A stretch of 25,840 nucleotides of DNA. Source: SHZI01 sp964384525. GTDB lineage: Bacteria; Pseudomonadota; Gammaproteobacteria; Steroidobacterales; GCA-2729495. The DNA lies in the NCBI GenBank assembly GCA_964384525.1, contig CAYLKO010000038.1:1-25840 (forward strand), in the 5' to 3' direction. Below, in pieces: positions 15,054 to 22,621 of this stretch (position 1 is its first letter; each line of letters begins with the position of its first letter). A program made the position numbers and the translations under genes. The notes below the pieces were generated by a model. The model did not search any database, was not told the origin of the DNA, and was given only the letters and a program-made list of their open reading frames with translations.

Positions 15054-16649
15054 ATGAGCAGCAATTTGTACAACCCGGTATCCCGAAATGCCCCGCGTCA
15101 GGCCCGAGCCCTGATGGTCGCGCTGGTCGTGGTCCTGGTGCTGACCCTGGCCGGCGCCATGAACGGGCCGCTGGCCCCGATCGGCACGGCGGCGGCCGCG
15201 GATGCGGTGCCGCGCCCGGCCGGACTGGAGCCGGATATCGCCTTCTGGCGCCAGATCTTCGCGGAAGTCTCCACCACCGAGGCGCTGGTCCACGATGATC
15301 GGTACCTGAATATCGTCTACGCGAAGATCGATTTCTCCGATGCCGCGACGGATGGCGCCAGACAGCGCCGTCTGGACACCGCGAAGGCGCACTACATCGC
15401 CATCCTGAAACGCCTGGCCAACGGCGATCGCGGCAATCTGGATGCAGATGAACGTCGCGTCCTGGCGCTGTGGGCCGGTCGCTCCAATCCGGCGGCGCTG
15501 CGGGCTGCAGCCAACCGGGTGCGGGTCCAGCAGGGCCTGTCGGACCGCTATCGCGAGGGGCTGATCCGCTCCGGTCGCTGGGAGGAACACATCCGGGAGA
15601 GCCTGCGGCAGTACGGCGTACCCGAGGAGCTGGCGGCCCTGCCGCATGTGGAGTCATCCTTCAATCCCGAGGCCCGGTCCTATGCCGGCGCCGCCGGCCT
15701 CTGGCAGTTCACCGCTGGAACAGCCCGGCGGTTCATGCGGATCGATGGCGCGGTTGATGAACGTCGCGATCCCTATCGCTCCAGCGAGGCGGCCGCCCAG
15801 CTGCTCAAGGCAAATTACGGTGAGCTGGATTCCTGGCCGCTGGCAATTACGGCCTACAATCATGGCACCGGTGGCATCCGCCGGGCGATGCGGGCACTGG
15901 GCACGGACAAGATCGAAACCATCATCCGCAACTACGACGGTCCGGCCTTTGGCTTCGCATCACGGAATTTCTATGTGTCCTTCCTGGCGGCCGAAGAAGT
16001 GGAGCGCACGGCCGAGAAGTATTTTGGTCCGGTGCAGCGGGAAGCGCCTGAACAGCTCACGGTGATCACGGTGCCCGCCTATCTGAGCGCCAGGGCCGTG
16101 GAGCAGGCTTTCGGCATCTCCCGGGCAACCTTGCAGGACTACAACCCGGCGTTGTTGCCGACGGTCTGGGCCGGCAAGAAGTACATCCCGCGCGGGCTCA
16201 TCCTGCACCTGCCGGAGTCGGTATCGGGTGCCGACGCGACGGCGCGGCTCGCAGCCATTCCGGCAGCCCAGGTGCGCACTGCCCAAGTGCGGGATACCGC
16301 ACCGCGGACGCCCCGCGAGCGCAAAGGCGAAACCGTCTCCGGTATCGCGGCCCGCTACGGCACGTCCGCAGCCACGGTGGCGCGCCTGAACGGCTTGTCG
16401 AAGAGAAATCTGATCCGGGTGGGGCAGGTGCTGAAGCTGCCGGGCAGCCAGGCCGGCTCATCTGCCCCGGCCACGTCGAAGAGCGTCAAAAGCACCTATG
16501 TCGTGCGCCGCGGCGACAGCCTGTCGGTCATTGCCCGACGGACCGGTGTGCCGCAGCAGCGACTGCTGGCGCTGAATGACCTGAACAATGCCAACTGGCT
16601 CTATCCCGGCCAGCGTCTCCGGCTGACGGCATCCTCCGAGGGCGGTTGA
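15054..16649 (+). CDS. mltD: membrane-bound lytic murein transglycosylase D-like, with two LysM domains
   Basis: A 531-residue periplasmic peptidoglycan lytic enzyme. A hydrophobic stretch (about residues 20-36) followed by Ala-rich sequence is a signal peptide or anchor; there is no lipobox cysteine, unlike E. coli MltD. After an N-terminal helical region comes the SLT domain. Its catalytic Glu200 lies in LPHVESSFNPEARSYAGAAG, followed by LWQFTAGTARRF and ITAYNHGTGGIRRAM. Two LysM peptidoglycan-binding modules follow: about 422-464 (KGETVSGIAARYGTS) and 481-525 (YVVRRGDSLSVIARRTGV). It cleaves the MurNAc-GlcNAc bond forming 1,6-anhydro ends. Its stop shares a TGATG with the next gene, so the two are translationally coupled. 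The Shine-Dalgarno before 15054 is weak. Confidence 0.95.
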   Translation: MSSNLYNPVSRNAPRQARALMVALVVVLVLTLAGAMNGPLAPIGTAAAADAVPRPAGLEPDIAFWRQIFAEVSTTEALVHDDRYLNIVYAKIDFSDAATDGARQRRLDTAKAHYIAILKRLANGDRGNLDADERRVLALWAGRSNPAALRAAANRVRVQQGLSDRYREGLIRSGRWEEHIRESLRQYGVPEELAALPHVESSFNPEARSYAGAAGLWQFTAGTARRFMRIDGAVDERRDPYRSSEAAAQLLKANYGELDSWPLAITAYNHGTGGIRRAMRALGTDKIETIIRNYDGPAFGFASRNFYVSFLAAEEVERTAEKYFGPVQREAPEQLTVITVPAYLSARAVEQAFGISRATLQDYNPALLPTVWAGKKYIPRGLILHLPESVSGADATARLAAIPAAQVRTAQVRDTAPRTPRERKGETVSGIAARYGTSAATVARLNGLSKRNLIRVGQVLKLPGSQAGSSAPATSKSVKSTYVVRRGDSLSVIARRTGVPQQRLLALNDLNNANWLYPGQRLRLTASSEGG

Positions 16650-17176
16650 TGCGCGCTCACCGAACAGTCGATGTCGATCTGCCCCTGCTGGTGGTGCTGG
16701 CGCTGGCGCTTTTGTCCGGCCTGTCGCCGACTGCCGGTGCCGCGACCATGGAGATGGCCGATCAGGTGATTGTCCACAAGGCCGAGCGCAAACTGGTCCT
16801 GATGCGCGGTGACGAAATCCTGCGCACCTTCAAGGTGGCGCTGGGCCTGTCGCCCACGGGGGCCAAGCAGCGCGAAGGTGATTTCCGCACGCCGGAAGGC
16901 AACTACCGGGTGTCCGGGCGTCGCGCCAACAGCGATTACTTTCTGGCGATCCAGGTGTCCTACCCCGGTCCCGCCGATTTGCAGCGGGCTGCGGCAGCCG
17001 GCGTTTCACCAGGAGGCCAGATCATGATTCATGGCCAGCCGAACCGGCCGAGCAAGCCCCTCGACTACTACGAGAGCCGCGACTGGACCAATGGGTGCAT
17101 TGCGGTGTCCAACGCCGACATGGTGGATATCTGGCTCATGACGCCCGACAACACCCCGATCCAGATCCTGCCGTGA
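16649..17176 (+). CDS. periplasmic L,D-transpeptidase (YkuD domain)
   Basis: A 175-residue exported protein. An N-terminal hydrophobic segment (about residues 11-24) ends in SPTAGAA, a likely signal peptidase site. The YkuD domain starts DQVIVHKAERKLVLMRGD. The active site is His128 in MIHGQPN and Cys150 in WTNGCIAVSN, a variant of the usual SHGC motif that is common in short family members. Such enzymes form 3-3 crosslinks in peptidoglycan or attach proteins to it; which applies here cannot be told. The ATG overlaps the mltD stop by one base (TGATG), and its own stop overlaps the ppnN GTG by four bases. This places it firmly between a wall hydrolase and a nucleotidase in one transcript. Confidence 0.94.
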   Translation: MRAHRTVDVDLPLLVVLALALLSGLSPTAGAATMEMADQVIVHKAERKLVLMRGDEILRTFKVALGLSPTGAKQREGDFRTPEGNYRVSGRRANSDYFLAIQVSYPGPADLQRAAAAGVSPGGQIMIHGQPNRPSKPLDYYESRDWTNGCIAVSNADMVDIWLMTPDNTPIQILP

Positions 17177-18648
17177 CCCGTCATCCAGGCGAAACAAGCG
17201 CCCGTCGCCAGGCGGCGGATGCCGGCAGCCCGGCCACCAACTTGGCCACCAATCCGGCCACCAACCCGGCCACCAGCCGGGAGCCAGCCCGTTCGCTGAT
17301 CGAGGTCATGCCGGAGGGCTCGCTGGAGGTTTTGTCCCAGCATGAAGTCAACCGGTTGCGGAGTACCGGCCAGGGCGGACAGCACGAGCTGCTGCGGCGC
17401 TGTGCGCTGGCCGTCCTCAACTCCGGGAGCACCACCGACGACACCCGGGAGGTTCTCGAGCAGTTCCGCAGTTTCGAGATCGACATCGTCCAGCAGGATC
17501 GGGGCATCAAGCTGGCCCTCGTCGATGCGCCGCCGAATGCCTTCGTCGACGGCGAGATGATCCGGGGGATCCGGGAACTGCTGTTTTCCGTGCTTCGCGA
17601 CGTCATCTACATCAACAGCGAATTCGCCGTCCGCGGCCAGTTCGATCTGGAGTCGAGTCACGGCATCAGCAATGCGGTGTTTCATGTGCTGCGCAACGCC
17701 GGTGCGCTGAAGATCGGTACCGATCCCAACCTCGTGGTCTGCTGGGGCGGCCATTCGATTGGTCGTGAAGAATACGATTACAGCAAGGAAGTGGGCTATC
17801 AGCTGGGCTTGCGCAAATTGAACGTGTGCACCGGCTGCGGCGCCGGCGCCATGAAAGGCCCGATGAAAGGGGCCACCATCGGCCATGCGAAGCAGCGCAT
17901 CCGCAACGGCCGCTACATCGGCCTGACCGAGCCGGGCATCATTGCCGCGGAGTCGCCCAATCCGATCGTCAACGAGCTCGTGATCATGCCCGACATGGAG
18001 AAGCGCCTCGAAGCCTTCGTCCGGGTGGCGCATGCGATCATCATTTTTCCCGGCGGGGTGGGCACGGCCGAGGAAATTCTGTTTCTGCTCGGCATCCTGC
18101 TGCATCCGGACAATGCGGATATTCCGCTGCCGCTGATTCTCACCGGGCCGGAATCGAGCCGGGCCTATCTCGAACAGGTCGATGCCTTCATCCTCGGCAC
18201 CCTGGGGCCTGAGGCCCGGCAAAAATACCGGATCATCATCGGCGACCCGCCGGCCGTGGCCAGCTGGGCCAGGCACAGCGTGCGCCACGTGCGGGACTAT
18301 CGGCACCAGAACAGCGATGCCTACTATTACAACTGGCGTTTGCACATCGACAACGTGTTCCAGCGGCCCTTCCTGGCCACCCATGAGTCGATGGCAAAAC
18401 TCGAAATCAGGCGCGATCTGCCGCCGGCGGAACTCGCCGCCAACCTGCGCCGGGCGTTCTCGGGCATCGTCAGTGGCAATGTCCGCGAGGAAGGCCTGCG
18501 GGCCATCGAAGAGCATGGTCCGTTCGAGATTCACGGGGATCGGGAAATACTGGCGCAACTGGATGATCTTTTGTGTGCCTTTGTCCAGCAGAACCGGATG
18601 AAGCTTCCCGGACGCAAATACGAGCCGTGCTATCGCGTGGTGGTCTGA
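17173..18648 (+). CDS. ppnN: pyrimidine/purine-5'-nucleotide nucleosidase (LOG family)
   Basis: A 491-residue cytosolic protein nearly colinear with E. coli PpnN (YgdH, 454 residues), which splits nucleoside monophosphates into base and ribose 5-phosphate and is activated by (p)ppGpp. Diagnostic segments are CWGGHSI, LNVCTGCGAGAMKGPMKGA, IIAAESPNPIVNELVIMPD, EKRLEAFVRVAH, and the nucleotide motif FPGGVGTAEE at residues 292-301. RRAFSGIVSGNV and RMKLPGRKYEPCY mark the conserved C-terminus. The GTG overlaps the upstream L,D-transpeptidase stop. An ATG at 17308 is less likely because similarity to E. coli begins a few residues before it. The first 40 or so residues are a non-conserved extension containing an Ala-Thr-Asn-Pro repeat. 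Confidence 0.96.
   Translation: MTRHPGETSARRQAADAGSPATNLATNPATNPATSREPARSLIEVMPEGSLEVLSQHEVNRLRSTGQGGQHELLRRCALAVLNSGSTTDDTREVLEQFRSFEIDIVQQDRGIKLALVDAPPNAFVDGEMIRGIRELLFSVLRDVIYINSEFAVRGQFDLESSHGISNAVFHVLRNAGALKIGTDPNLVVCWGGHSIGREEYDYSKEVGYQLGLRKLNVCTGCGAGAMKGPMKGATIGHAKQRIRNGRYIGLTEPGIIAAESPNPIVNELVIMPDMEKRLEAFVRVAHAIIIFPGGVGTAEEILFLLGILLHPDNADIPLPLILTGPESSRAYLEQVDAFILGTLGPEARQKYRIIIGDPPAVASWARHSVRHVRDYRHQNSDAYYYNWRLHIDNVFQRPFLATHESMAKLEIRRDLPPAELAANLRRAFSGIVSGNVREEGLRAIEEHGPFEIHGDREILAQLDDLLCAFVQQNRMKLPGRKYEPCYRVVV
17231..17278 (+). repeat. 12-bp in-frame tandem repeat at the ppnN N-terminus, four copies
   Basis: Four units of the form YGGCCACCARYY (17231-17242, 17243-17254, 17255-17266, 17267-17278) differ at only a few bases. 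They encode Ala-Thr-Asn-Leu, Ala-Thr-Asn-Pro twice, then Ala-Thr-Ser, in the extension that precedes the conserved PpnN core. Confidence 0.88.
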
Positions 18649-18835
18649 GTTTCAGGATTCCGGAAGTGCGGGCGCGGTCTCGTTCGGCGCGGGCTTCTGT
18701 CGAATCGCATTACACATTGCCGTCAGCCTGGGCAACGCTGCTCGATGGCGGCCATTTGCCTGTGATCCAGTTCCTTCCGATGGCGGAGGTCGCTCCCTAG
18801 AGTTGCTCCACGCTGGTGAAGTGGGGACAACGACG

Positions 18836-19099
18836 ATGACAGACAACAGAAATCAGCCAGACTTCCCCAACCGTCCGGCGGGCAACGAGAACAAGAACGG
18901 AGCAGAGCGTGCAGGACCCCATCTCGTTGGCCAGGATGGCCGGGACGTGAGTGGCTGGGATGCGTATCGCCGCTGGTTGAGTCGCGTGCAGTTGCCGGAC
19001 AAGCGGCGGACGGCAATGGATCCCGCCTTGTATACCTGGAAGGGTTATCGGAACTGGGCCGAGAAGGTCCGCCGGGATTGGACCCCTGAAGAGAAGTAA
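18836..19099 (+). CDS. small unrecognised protein with duplicated W-x2-Y-x2-W motif
   Basis: An 87-residue protein whose family I do not recognise. The first half is polar and rich in Asn, Gly and Pro, and looks disordered. The second half holds two similar helical-looking blocks: GWDAYRRWLSRV (about residues 40-51) and TWKGYRNWAEKVRRDW (about 67-82). Both follow W-x-x-Y-R-x-W-x-x-(R/K)-V. There is no signal peptide, membrane segment or cysteine pair, so it is probably cytosolic and basic at its C-terminus. The ATG at 18836 has GGGGA (18823-18827) upstream. Codon use is like its neighbours. It lies between ppnN and another small gene, ahead of htpG. The 187 bp before it (18649-18835) show nothing I can name. 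Confidence 0.68.
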   Translation: MTDNRNQPDFPNRPAGNENKNGAERAGPHLVGQDGRDVSGWDAYRRWLSRVQLPDKRRTAMDPALYTWKGYRNWAEKVRRDWTPEEK

Positions 19100-19141
19100 G
19101 ACCACAGTTGAGCCGGCGCAGACCGGATACTGGAGTTTCTG

Positions 19142-19408
19142 ATGTTTCCATCGGATGAAGAAACGGACCGTGCCCTGATCCGCAATGAAGAGACCTTGCG
19201 GCGTCGGGACTGGATCGCCTGTGCCCTGGCCGCCGTTCGCGGCCGGCTGACGGCCGATGAGCCGGATGCAGACCGGGTGGACCCGCCCGAGGCCAGCGCC
19301 GCGACCGGCGTTCTCGCGGCAGCCAGCCCGGATCTGCCATCGCCGGTGGGCAGCCGCAAACCGGTCCGCCCGCGCCTTTACGTCGTGCGCAGCACGGGTC
19401 ACCGCTAG
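19142..19408 (+). CDS. small hypothetical protein upstream of htpG
   Basis: An 88-residue protein of unknown family. The N-terminal 35 residues are charged and probably helical (DEETDRALIRNEETLRRRDW, then ACALAAVRGRL). The middle is Ala/Pro-rich, and the C-terminus is basic (RKPVRPRLYVVRSTGHR). No signal peptide or membrane helix is visible. The start ATG has a clear GGAG (19132-19135) six bases upstream, and third codon positions are GC-rich like the neighbours, which supports real translation. It follows the previous small gene by 42 bp and may be co-transcribed with it. A hairpin and the htpG heat-shock promoter follow its TAG stop. Confidence 0.62.
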   Translation: MFPSDEETDRALIRNEETLRRRDWIACALAAVRGRLTADEPDADRVDPPEASAATGVLAAASPDLPSPVGSRKPVRPRLYVVRSTGHR

Positions 19409-19426
19409 ATCCCCACCGGCTCCGGC

Positions 19427-19447
19427 GCTGGCATCACGGATGCCAGC
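19427..19447. terminator. perfect 9-bp hairpin between small genes and htpG promoter
   Basis: The arms GCTGGCATC (19427-19435) and GATGCCAGC (19439-19447) enclose the loop ACG. It begins 18 bases after the stop of the upstream small gene and ends one base before the CTTGAAA of the htpG promoter. No T-run follows, so termination is likely only if the stem itself is sufficient. It may equally be a binding site or insulator. Confidence 0.5.
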
Positions 19448-19448
19448 C

Positions 19449-19476
19449 CTTGAAAATCGGGAAAATGGCCGCATTG
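19449..19476 (+). promoter_or_regulatory. sigma-32-type heat-shock promoter for htpG
   Basis: A perfect -35 CTTGAAA (19449-19455), a 13-base spacer and a -10 CCGCATTG (19469-19476) match the heat-shock consensus well. The element ends 32 bases before the htpG ATG, leaving a leader of about 25 nucleotides. htpG is a classical sigma-32 target. Confidence 0.78.
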
Positions 19477-19508
19477 ATGCCATTCCCCGTTCAGTGGTAA
19501 TTGAGCCC

Positions 19509-21389
19509 ATGACTGTTGCGACTCGCGAAACCCACGGCTTTCAGGCCGAGGTGCAGAAGCTCCTGCACCTGATGATCCACTCCCTGTACAGCAACCGCGA
19601 GATCTTCCTGCGGGAACTGATCTCCAACGCCTCCGATGCGGCCGATCGCCTGCGCTTCGCGGCGCTGGCCGACCCGGCGCTGCTCGAACCCGATCCGGAG
19701 CTTAAGTTGCGGGTGGAGTTCGATGCGGCAGCGAAGACCGTGACCGTCGAAGACAACGGCATCGGCATGACCCGTGAAGAGGTCGTGCGCCAGCTGGGCA
19801 CGATCGCCCGCTCCGGGACCGGGGATTTCCTGAATCAGCTCAGTGGTGAGCAGCGCAAGGATGCCAACCTGATCGGCCAGTTCGGTGTGGGCTTCTATTC
19901 GGCGTTCATCGTGGCTGACCGCGTGGTTGTCGAGACGCGTCGGGCGGGTGCTCCCGCCTCGGAGGGCGTGCGCTGGGAGTCGGATGGTCAGGGAGAGTTC
20001 AGCGTCGAGCCGCTGGAGCGTGCGGCGCGGGGCACACGGGTGACCCTGCATCTGCGCGAAGACGCTGCCGAATTTGCCGAGGAATTCCGCCTGAAGGCCC
20101 TGATCCGCAAGTATTCCGATCACATTGCCTTTCCGGTCCTGATGGCGGCTCATTCGCCAGAGGGGGAGGCGGCAGAGGCGAAGGACGAGCCGGCCAACGA
20201 GGGCAAGGCTTTGTGGACCCGACCCCGCGCCGAGGTGAGCGACGAGGAGTATCAGGCGTTCTATCGGCACATTGCCCACGATTTCCAGGAGCCGCTCACC
20301 TGGAGCCACAACCGGGTCGAGGGCAAGCGTGAATACACGAGCCTGCTCTATGTGCCGGCCCGCGCGCCCTGGGACCTGTGGAACCGGACCGGTTCCCGCG
20401 GCTTGAAGCTCTACGTAAAGCGCGTGTTAATCATGGACGACGCCGAACAGTTTCTGCCGCTGTATCTGCGCTTTGTCCGCGGCGTCGTCGATTCCGGCGA
20501 TCTGTCCCTCAACGTTTCCCGGGAACTCCTGCAGCAGGATGCCGTCGTGGCGTCGATGAAATCGGCGTTGACCAAGCGGGTGCTGGAAATGCTCGAGCGC
20601 CTGGCGAAGGACCATCCCGACAGCTATGCAACCTTCTGGCAGGAGTTCGGCCGTGTTCTGAAGGAGGGTCCGGCCGAGGACCATGGCAACCGCGAAAAGA
20701 TTGCCGGGCTGCTGCGCTTTTCCACCACGCACACGGATAACGCCACGCCGGACCAGTCGCTGGCGGACTACATCGGTCGCCTGAAGGACGACAACAAGAC
20801 GATCTGGTATCTGACGGCCGACGGCTTCAATGCGGCCCGTTCCAGCCCCCATCTCGAAGTGTTCCGGCAGAAGGGCATCGAAGTGCTGTTGCTCACCGAT
20901 CCGATCGACGAGTGGCTGATCGGCCATCTGGGTGAGTTCGACGGCCACCCGTTCCGCGACGTCAAGCGCGGCGAGCTGGAACTCGATGGCGCTGATGCTG
21001 AAGAGAAGATTGCCGACAAACCGGATGAGGGCGTACACCAAGCGCTGCTCGAGCGCCTGCAGGCAGCCCTCGGCGATCAGGTGCAGGCAGTCCGCGCCAC
21101 GAGCCGGCTGAGCCAATCCGCCGCCTGCCTCGTCATCGGCGAGCAGGAGATGGGTGCCCAGATGCGCAAGCTCATGCAGGCCACCGGCCAGGCCGTCCCG
21201 GATGCTGCACCGATACTGGAGATCAATCCCGACCATCCACTGCTCCAGCGTCTGGCCACCGAAACCGACGACGACCGCTACGCCGATCTCGCCCGCCTGA
21301 TCCTCGATCAAGCCCGCCTCGCCGAGGGCGGCCAGCTCGACGACCCCGGCGCCTTTGTGCAGCGGATGAACCGCGTCCTGCTCGGCTGA
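19509..21389 (+). CDS. htpG: molecular chaperone HtpG (bacterial Hsp90)
   Basis: A 626-residue cytosolic ATP-driven chaperone dimer (E. coli HtpG is 624). The N-terminal GHKL ATPase domain shows the Hsp90 signature YSNREIFLRELISNASDAAD, the nucleotide motif DNGIGMT (Asp82-Thr88) and the lid glycine motif GQFGVGFYSAF. The middle domain contains LKLYVKRVLIMDD and the catalytic-loop region DLSLNVSRELLQQD. The C-terminal dimerisation domain ends at LARLILDQARLAEG and a short tail. The ATG at 19509 gives the expected beginning; a longer in-frame extension to 19257 would run over the promoter and the upstream gene and is rejected. The Shine-Dalgarno is weak. The transcript is probably monocistronic from its own promoter. 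Confidence 0.99.
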   Translation: MTVATRETHGFQAEVQKLLHLMIHSLYSNREIFLRELISNASDAADRLRFAALADPALLEPDPELKLRVEFDAAAKTVTVEDNGIGMTREEVVRQLGTIARSGTGDFLNQLSGEQRKDANLIGQFGVGFYSAFIVADRVVVETRRAGAPASEGVRWESDGQGEFSVEPLERAARGTRVTLHLREDAAEFAEEFRLKALIRKYSDHIAFPVLMAAHSPEGEAAEAKDEPANEGKALWTRPRAEVSDEEYQAFYRHIAHDFQEPLTWSHNRVEGKREYTSLLYVPARAPWDLWNRTGSRGLKLYVKRVLIMDDAEQFLPLYLRFVRGVVDSGDLSLNVSRELLQQDAVVASMKSALTKRVLEMLERLAKDHPDSYATFWQEFGRVLKEGPAEDHGNREKIAGLLRFSTTHTDNATPDQSLADYIGRLKDDNKTIWYLTADGFNAARSSPHLEVFRQKGIEVLLLTDPIDEWLIGHLGEFDGHPFRDVKRGELELDGADAEEKIADKPDEGVHQALLERLQAALGDQVQAVRATSRLSQSAACLVIGEQEMGAQMRKLMQATGQAVPDAAPILEINPDHPLLQRLATETDDDRYADLARLILDQARLAEGGQLDDPGAFVQRMNRVLLG

Positions 21390-21427
21390 TCTGGCACAGC
21401 GTCGGAAACAGCAGCAGGGAGGCAGGC

Positions 21428-21472
21428 GGGGGCCACCGAGGGGGGGCCACAGGGAGCCCCGCCCGGGCCCCC
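21428..21472. repeat. GC-rich imperfect tandem repeat and hairpin abutting the gap
   Basis: Two neighbouring copies of GGGGGCCAC (first copy 21428-21436, second ending at 21450) are followed by a C-rich stretch. GGGGGCC (21442-21448) can pair with GGCCCCC (21466-21472), which runs directly into the Ns. It may be part of the htpG terminator. Such sequence commonly breaks assemblies. Confidence 0.6.
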
Positions 21473-21482
21473 NNNNNNNNNN
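21473..21482. other. assembly gap (ten Ns)
   Basis: Ten consecutive Ns mark a scaffold join. The true length and content are unknown. The ribosome site, and possibly the start, of the following gene are hidden here. Confidence 0.99.
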
Positions 21483-21485
21483 CCA

Positions 21486-22145
21486 ATGACCCCATCAAAA
21501 CACCGGCCCGCCCCCCGCGAAGCCCTGACGCTGGTCGGCCCCGCCTGCCCCATCGAAGCCCTGCTCGACACGCCCCCCGAGCCGCACGTGCCGGCCGTGG
21601 CGGTCGTCTGTCATCCCCATCCGCAGTACCAGGGCACCATGCTGAATAAAGTGGTGTACACGCTGAGCCGGGCACTGAACGGCCTGCAGATCCCGGCGTT
21701 GCGCTTCAATTTCCGGGGCGTGGGCGCGAGTGGCGGCGCCTATGCCGATGGCGTGGGTGAAATCGATGATGCCCTGGCAGTCGCCGCATGGGCCACACGC
21801 CGCTACCCGGATGCCGAACTGTGGCTGGCCGGGTTCTCCTTCGGTGCCGCGGTCGCGATCCAGGCGGCCCGCGCGAGTGCCTGCCGGCAGCTCATCACGG
21901 TCGCACCACCCGTGACCCGGATGCCGGCCTTGTCGGCCGATGAGGCGCCGGCCTGCCCGTGGGTGTTGATCCAGGGGATGGCCGATGAGGTGGTGGCCGC
22001 CGACGATGTCACGGCCTGGGTGCACACGCTGGCCGCACCGCCGACGCTCGTGCTGCTGCCTGAAGCCGACCACTTCTTTCACGGCCGGTTGACCCTGCTG
22101 CGGGACACCGTGGTGGCGCACGTGATGCCGCCGGTACGCCACTGA
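21486..22145 (+). CDS. alpha/beta hydrolase of the COG2945 type
   Basis: A 219-residue cytosolic hydrolase. Conserved features are VVCHPHPQYQGTMLNKVVY, RFNFRGVGASGGAYADGVGE, and the nucleophile elbow AGFSFGA with Ser118. Asp167 in QGMADEVV and His196 in EADHFFHGRL complete the triad. These motifs are characteristic of COG2945, a widespread group related to dienelactone hydrolases whose substrate is not established. The ATG at 21486 is the first in-frame start after the assembly gap. A start within the gap cannot be excluded, although the length is normal. Its TGA overlaps the start of the TerB-like gene by one base (TGATG), so the two are coupled. Confidence 0.9.
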   Translation: MTPSKHRPAPREALTLVGPACPIEALLDTPPEPHVPAVAVVCHPHPQYQGTMLNKVVYTLSRALNGLQIPALRFNFRGVGASGGAYADGVGEIDDALAVAAWATRRYPDAELWLAGFSFGAAVAIQAARASACRQLITVAPPVTRMPALSADEAPACPWVLIQGMADEVVAADDVTAWVHTLAAPPTLVLLPEADHFFHGRLTLLRDTVVAHVMPPVRH

Positions 22146-22621
22146 TGCTGGACCGGCTCCGCGATTTTCTGGAGTCCGTGGCTGTGCCGGCCGGCACCCG
22201 CAACGGCCCGACCGACACGGCGGCGCTGGTCCGGGTCGCGGTGGCGGCGCTGCTCATCGAAATCGCCCGCGCCGACTTCGATGAGCAAGGCACGGAGCAG
22301 GCGGCGATCACGGGCCTGCTCGCCCGGTATTTCGACATGGACGAGGCGGCAGCCGCGGCGCTGCTGGCCGAAGCCGGAACCGCCGTCGATGATGCCGTTT
22401 CACTGCGGCAGTTCACCGCGCCCCTGCACGCCGAGTTGTCCTGCACGGACAAACTGAAGATCGTCGGAATGCTGTGGGACGTCGCGCTCGAAGACCGCCG
22501 CCTCGACAAATACGAGGACTACATGATCAGCAAGATCGCCGAACTGCTCTACGTGAAGCGCGGCGATGTCGTTCGGCTGCGCTACGAGGCGGGACTCAGG
22601 AGAAATCCCGCTGGAACTTGA
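22145..22621 (+). CDS. TerB-like (COG4103-type) helical protein
   Basis: A 158-residue all-helical, soluble protein of the TerB/DjlA-N family. After about 25 residues it has the conserved core VRVAVAALLIEIARADFDEQ, a metal-binding-like acidic turn. A mirrored second half contains LKIVGMLWDVALEDRRLDKYED, then ISKIAELLYVKRGDVVRLR. Such proteins are annotated as tellurite-resistance B-like, but most are not linked to tellurite and their function is unknown. The start overlaps the hydrolase stop by one base. Its 3' end overlaps the opposing DUF4426 gene by 26 bp. Confidence 0.88.
   Translation: MLDRLRDFLESVAVPAGTRNGPTDTAALVRVAVAALLIEIARADFDEQGTEQAAITGLLARYFDMDEAAAAALLAEAGTAVDDAVSLRQFTAPLHAELSCTDKLKIVGMLWDVALEDRRLDKYEDYMISKIAELLYVKRGDVVRLRYEAGLRRNPAGT

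Noticed and set aside
19257..19508. N-terminal extension of htpG from an upstream in-frame ATG
   Set aside because: It would overlap the small gene, hairpin and heat-shock promoter. Hsp90 similarity begins right at 19509.
22145..22621. Tellurite-resistance function for the TerB-like gene
   Set aside because: No terA, terC, terD or terZ genes are nearby. The family name alone does not support the phenotype.
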